Shown: in pieces, positions 62,764 to 64,000 of the stretch
How the letters are laid out: every line of letters starts with the position of its first letter
How positions within the stretch are numbered: the stretch's first letter is position 1
Origin: Streptomyces sp. NBC_00425
GTDB taxonomy: Bacteria > Actinomycetota > Actinomycetes > Streptomycetales > Streptomycetaceae
NCBI RefSeq assembly: GCF_036030735.1
Contig: NZ_CP107928.1
Coordinates: forward strand, 5,146,001 to 5,210,000
Reading direction: 5' to 3'
Length of the DNA stretch: 64,000 nucleotides
Notes under the pieces: generated by a model
What the model was told of the DNA's origin: nothing
Databases searched by the model: none
What the model saw: only the letters and a program-made list of their open reading frames with translations
Made by a program: the position numbers and the translations under genes

Positions 62764-63330
62764 ATGGGCGACAACCCCGGCACGGTCGGCACCGGCCTCG
62801 GCAGCGAGCCGACCATCGAAGAGCAGATCGCCGCCTACCAGCGCGAGTTCCAGGACCTCGATCCACAGGTAGAGAAGATCGTCTCGGCGCTCTCCCGCCT
62901 CAACCGCCGGATGAACGTCGCGTACGGTCGCCAGACCGCCGACCTCGGCATCAGCAACGCCGAGTGGGAGGTCCTCAAGGCCCTCGTCCTCTCCGGCGCT
63001 CCCTATCGCCTGGGGCCCAGCGACCTGGCGAAGCGGCTCGGCCTGACGCCGGCCGCGATGACCCACCGGATCGACCGCATGGTCACCGAGGGCCTGGTGA
63101 CCCGTGAACGGGACGAGACCAACCGGGTCCGGGTGATCGTGGAGCTGACGCCCGAGGGCCGGGAGAAATGGTTGAGGGCCATGCGCATGGCGACGGTCTT
63201 CGAGGAGGATCTCCTCCAGGACCTCTCCGCCGCGGAGCGCACCACTCTGGGCGAGGTCCTGACCAGGCTCCTTCGCCGCGTGGAGCACGCTCAGCCGGAT
63301 GCGGGCGGCCGGCTCAGCGATCTCGACTGA
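62764..63330 (+). CDS. MarR-family regulator, divergent from MFS pump
   Basis: 188 residues. MarR winged helix: LGPSDLAKRLGLTPAAMTHRIDRMVTEGLV then RDETNRVRVIVELT wing, with a long N-terminal helix. It likely represses itself and the pump until an inducer binds. It is the last protein gene before the rRNA operon. Confidence 0.92.
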   Translation: MGDNPGTVGTGLGSEPTIEEQIAAYQREFQDLDPQVEKIVSALSRLNRRMNVAYGRQTADLGISNAEWEVLKALVLSGAPYRLGPSDLAKRLGLTPAAMTHRIDRMVTEGLVTRERDETNRVRVIVELTPEGREKWLRAMRMATVFEEDLLQDLSAAERTTLGEVLTRLLRRVEHAQPDAGGRLSDLD

Positions 63331-63373
63331 ACGGCCCGCGCCCGTTCGGCCTAAAAGATCTTGACAGGGGCGG

Positions 63374-63402
63374 TTGACAGCCCCATCCCGGATCCGTAGA
63401 GT
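63374..63402 (+). promoter_or_regulatory. rRNA operon promoter (most upstream)
   Basis: TTGACA (63374), 17-base spacer, TAGAGT (63397): close to the vegetative consensus. A second TTGACA lies at 63361. Confidence 0.8.
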
Positions 63403-63542
63403 TCTTCGGGTTGCCGCGGAGCCGTAACGGTTCTCCGGTAGCACCTCCGCCGCAGTAGCGGCACACAAACCATCAGCACGATCTCCCCCGGGGTTCAATT
63501 CGGCGTGCCCGAATTCAATTCGATCGGGGGCCGGCAGCTCGA

Positions 63543-63572
63543 TTAGCAACTGCCGAACGGATCCGCTAAGGT
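63543..63572 (+). promoter_or_regulatory. rRNA operon promoter, second
   Basis: TTAGCA (63543), 18-base spacer, TAAGGT (63567), followed by GACGTCGGAAC that echoes the sequences after the next two -10 elements. Confidence 0.5.
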
Positions 63573-63646
63573 TTGAGACGTCGGAACGGCCCAACAGCCG
63601 GGAAGGCAACTCCCGCTGACCGGGAATCAGAACCGAAAGGGTCTGG

Positions 63647-63652
63647 TAGAGT
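63647..63652 (+). promoter_or_regulatory. rRNA operon -10 element, third
   Basis: TAGAGTCGGAACC; the -35 is poor (GAATCA near 63624). Confidence 0.5.
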
Positions 63653-63733
63653 CGGAACCGCCGGAAAGGGAAACCGCGAGATAAGCGGGAAACCTGGAAA
63701 GCACCGAGGAAATCGGATCGGGAAACGGTCTGA

Positions 63734-63739
63734 TAGAGT
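63734..63739 (+). promoter_or_regulatory. rRNA operon -10 element, fourth
   Basis: TAGAGTCGGAAAC, repeating the third element 87 bases downstream; -35 again weak. Confidence 0.5.
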
Positions 63740-63813
63740 CGGAAACGCAAGACCGAAGGGAAACTGCCCGGAGGAAAGCCCGAGAGGGTGAGTACGAAGG
63801 AAGCGTCCGTTCC

Positions 63814-63840
63814 TTGAGAACTCAACAGCGTGCCAAAAAT
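63814..63840 (+). promoter_or_regulatory. rRNA antitermination element
   Basis: TTGAGAACTCAA hairpin followed by CAGCGTGCCAAAA, the conserved actinobacterial rrn leader (nut-like) sequence that recruits Nus factors. Confidence 0.7.
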
Positions 63841-63991
63841 CAACGCCAGATATGTTGATACCCCGTCCCCGGCAGTGATAGCCGAGGATGAGGTTCCTTT
63901 GAAACAAACACAGCGAGGACGTTGTGAACGCCGGGCTTATTCCGCTCGACGTTCCGCTCTCGTGTGTGCGATCCCGATCACGGGAAAACAT

Positions 63992-64000
63992 TCACGGAGA
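63992..64000 (+). rRNA. rrs: 16S rRNA, first bases only (cut by window end)
   Basis: The window ends in TTCACGGAGA. Streptomyces 16S rRNA begins TCACGGAGAGTTTGATC, so the last nine bases are its 5' end. The preceding promoters and antitermination leader agree. Confidence 0.85.

Overview
The window is about 64 kb of very GC-rich actinobacterial chromosome, almost certainly a Streptomyces. Reasons: strong third-position GC, frequent GTG starts, ATGA/GTGA stop-start overlaps, an Lsr2 nucleoid protein, the developmental regulator BldC, an AfsR/SARP-type regulator, a DUF3073 protein, a Streptomyces-type 16S rRNA leader and perfect TTGTCCACA DnaA boxes. From memory, the gene order matches the core region of the S. 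coelicolor chromosome running from purC through purSQL, purF-purM, vdh, bldC, trmB and atrA to an rRNA operon. It is therefore mostly conserved housekeeping and developmental DNA, not a recent island.

Layout. (1) 0.1-5 kb: a degenerate M48-like membrane protein, an N,N-dimethylformamidase-like protein and purC. (2) 5-9.5 kb: an ABC exporter plus NarL-type two-component operon, lying between two identical tRNA-Gly(GCC) genes, then tRNA-Gly(TCC). (3) 9.6-18 kb: lsr2, purS-purQ-purL (overlapping operon), a mycothiol-dependent-enzyme-like protein, a META-domain lipoprotein, purF (probably leaderless) and purM. With purC, these supply much of de novo purine synthesis. (4) 18-22 kb: DUF3073, valine dehydrogenase, a conserved unknown and bldC. 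(5) 22-33 kb: hrpA between two identical tRNA-Asp genes, a Glu-Asp-Phe tRNA cluster, a membrane metallophosphoesterase, a small zincin, a lipoprotein and a DEAD-box RNA helicase with a long leader and repetitive Arg-rich tail. (6) 32-41 kb: an APC permease, tRNA-Lys, a HIT protein, a GntR regulator divergent from two small unknown genes, ribA, a MarR regulator and a reversed-domain RibD-like fusion with palindromic sites between them, initiator tRNA-Met, then a c-di-AMP (ydaO-type) riboswitch in front of an M23 peptidase, and an aldo/keto reductase. (7) 41-47 kb: a PrsW-like protease, trmB, lhgO and a sporulation-associated regulator. (8) 47-61 kb: a degenerate asparagine-synthetase-like protein, an AfsR-like regulator, an ECF sigma factor fused through membrane segments to an NPCBM domain, atrA (TetR), NDH-2, a PAS/SpoIIE phosphatase/ATPase and a methyltransferase. 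(9) 61-64 kb: a divergent MFS/MarR pair, then a multi-promoter rRNA leader that reaches the first bases of 16S rRNA at the window edge.

There is no phage, transposon, CRISPR array or complete biosynthetic gene cluster. The parts most worth following up are the ribA/MarR/reversed-RibD locus with its palindromes, the sigma-NPCBM fusion, the GntR/two-small-gene module with a palindromic operator, the degenerate AsnB-like protein with a DnaA box at its start, and the riboswitch-controlled peptidase. All functional statements are read from sequence motifs and remembered family knowledge; no database search was run.
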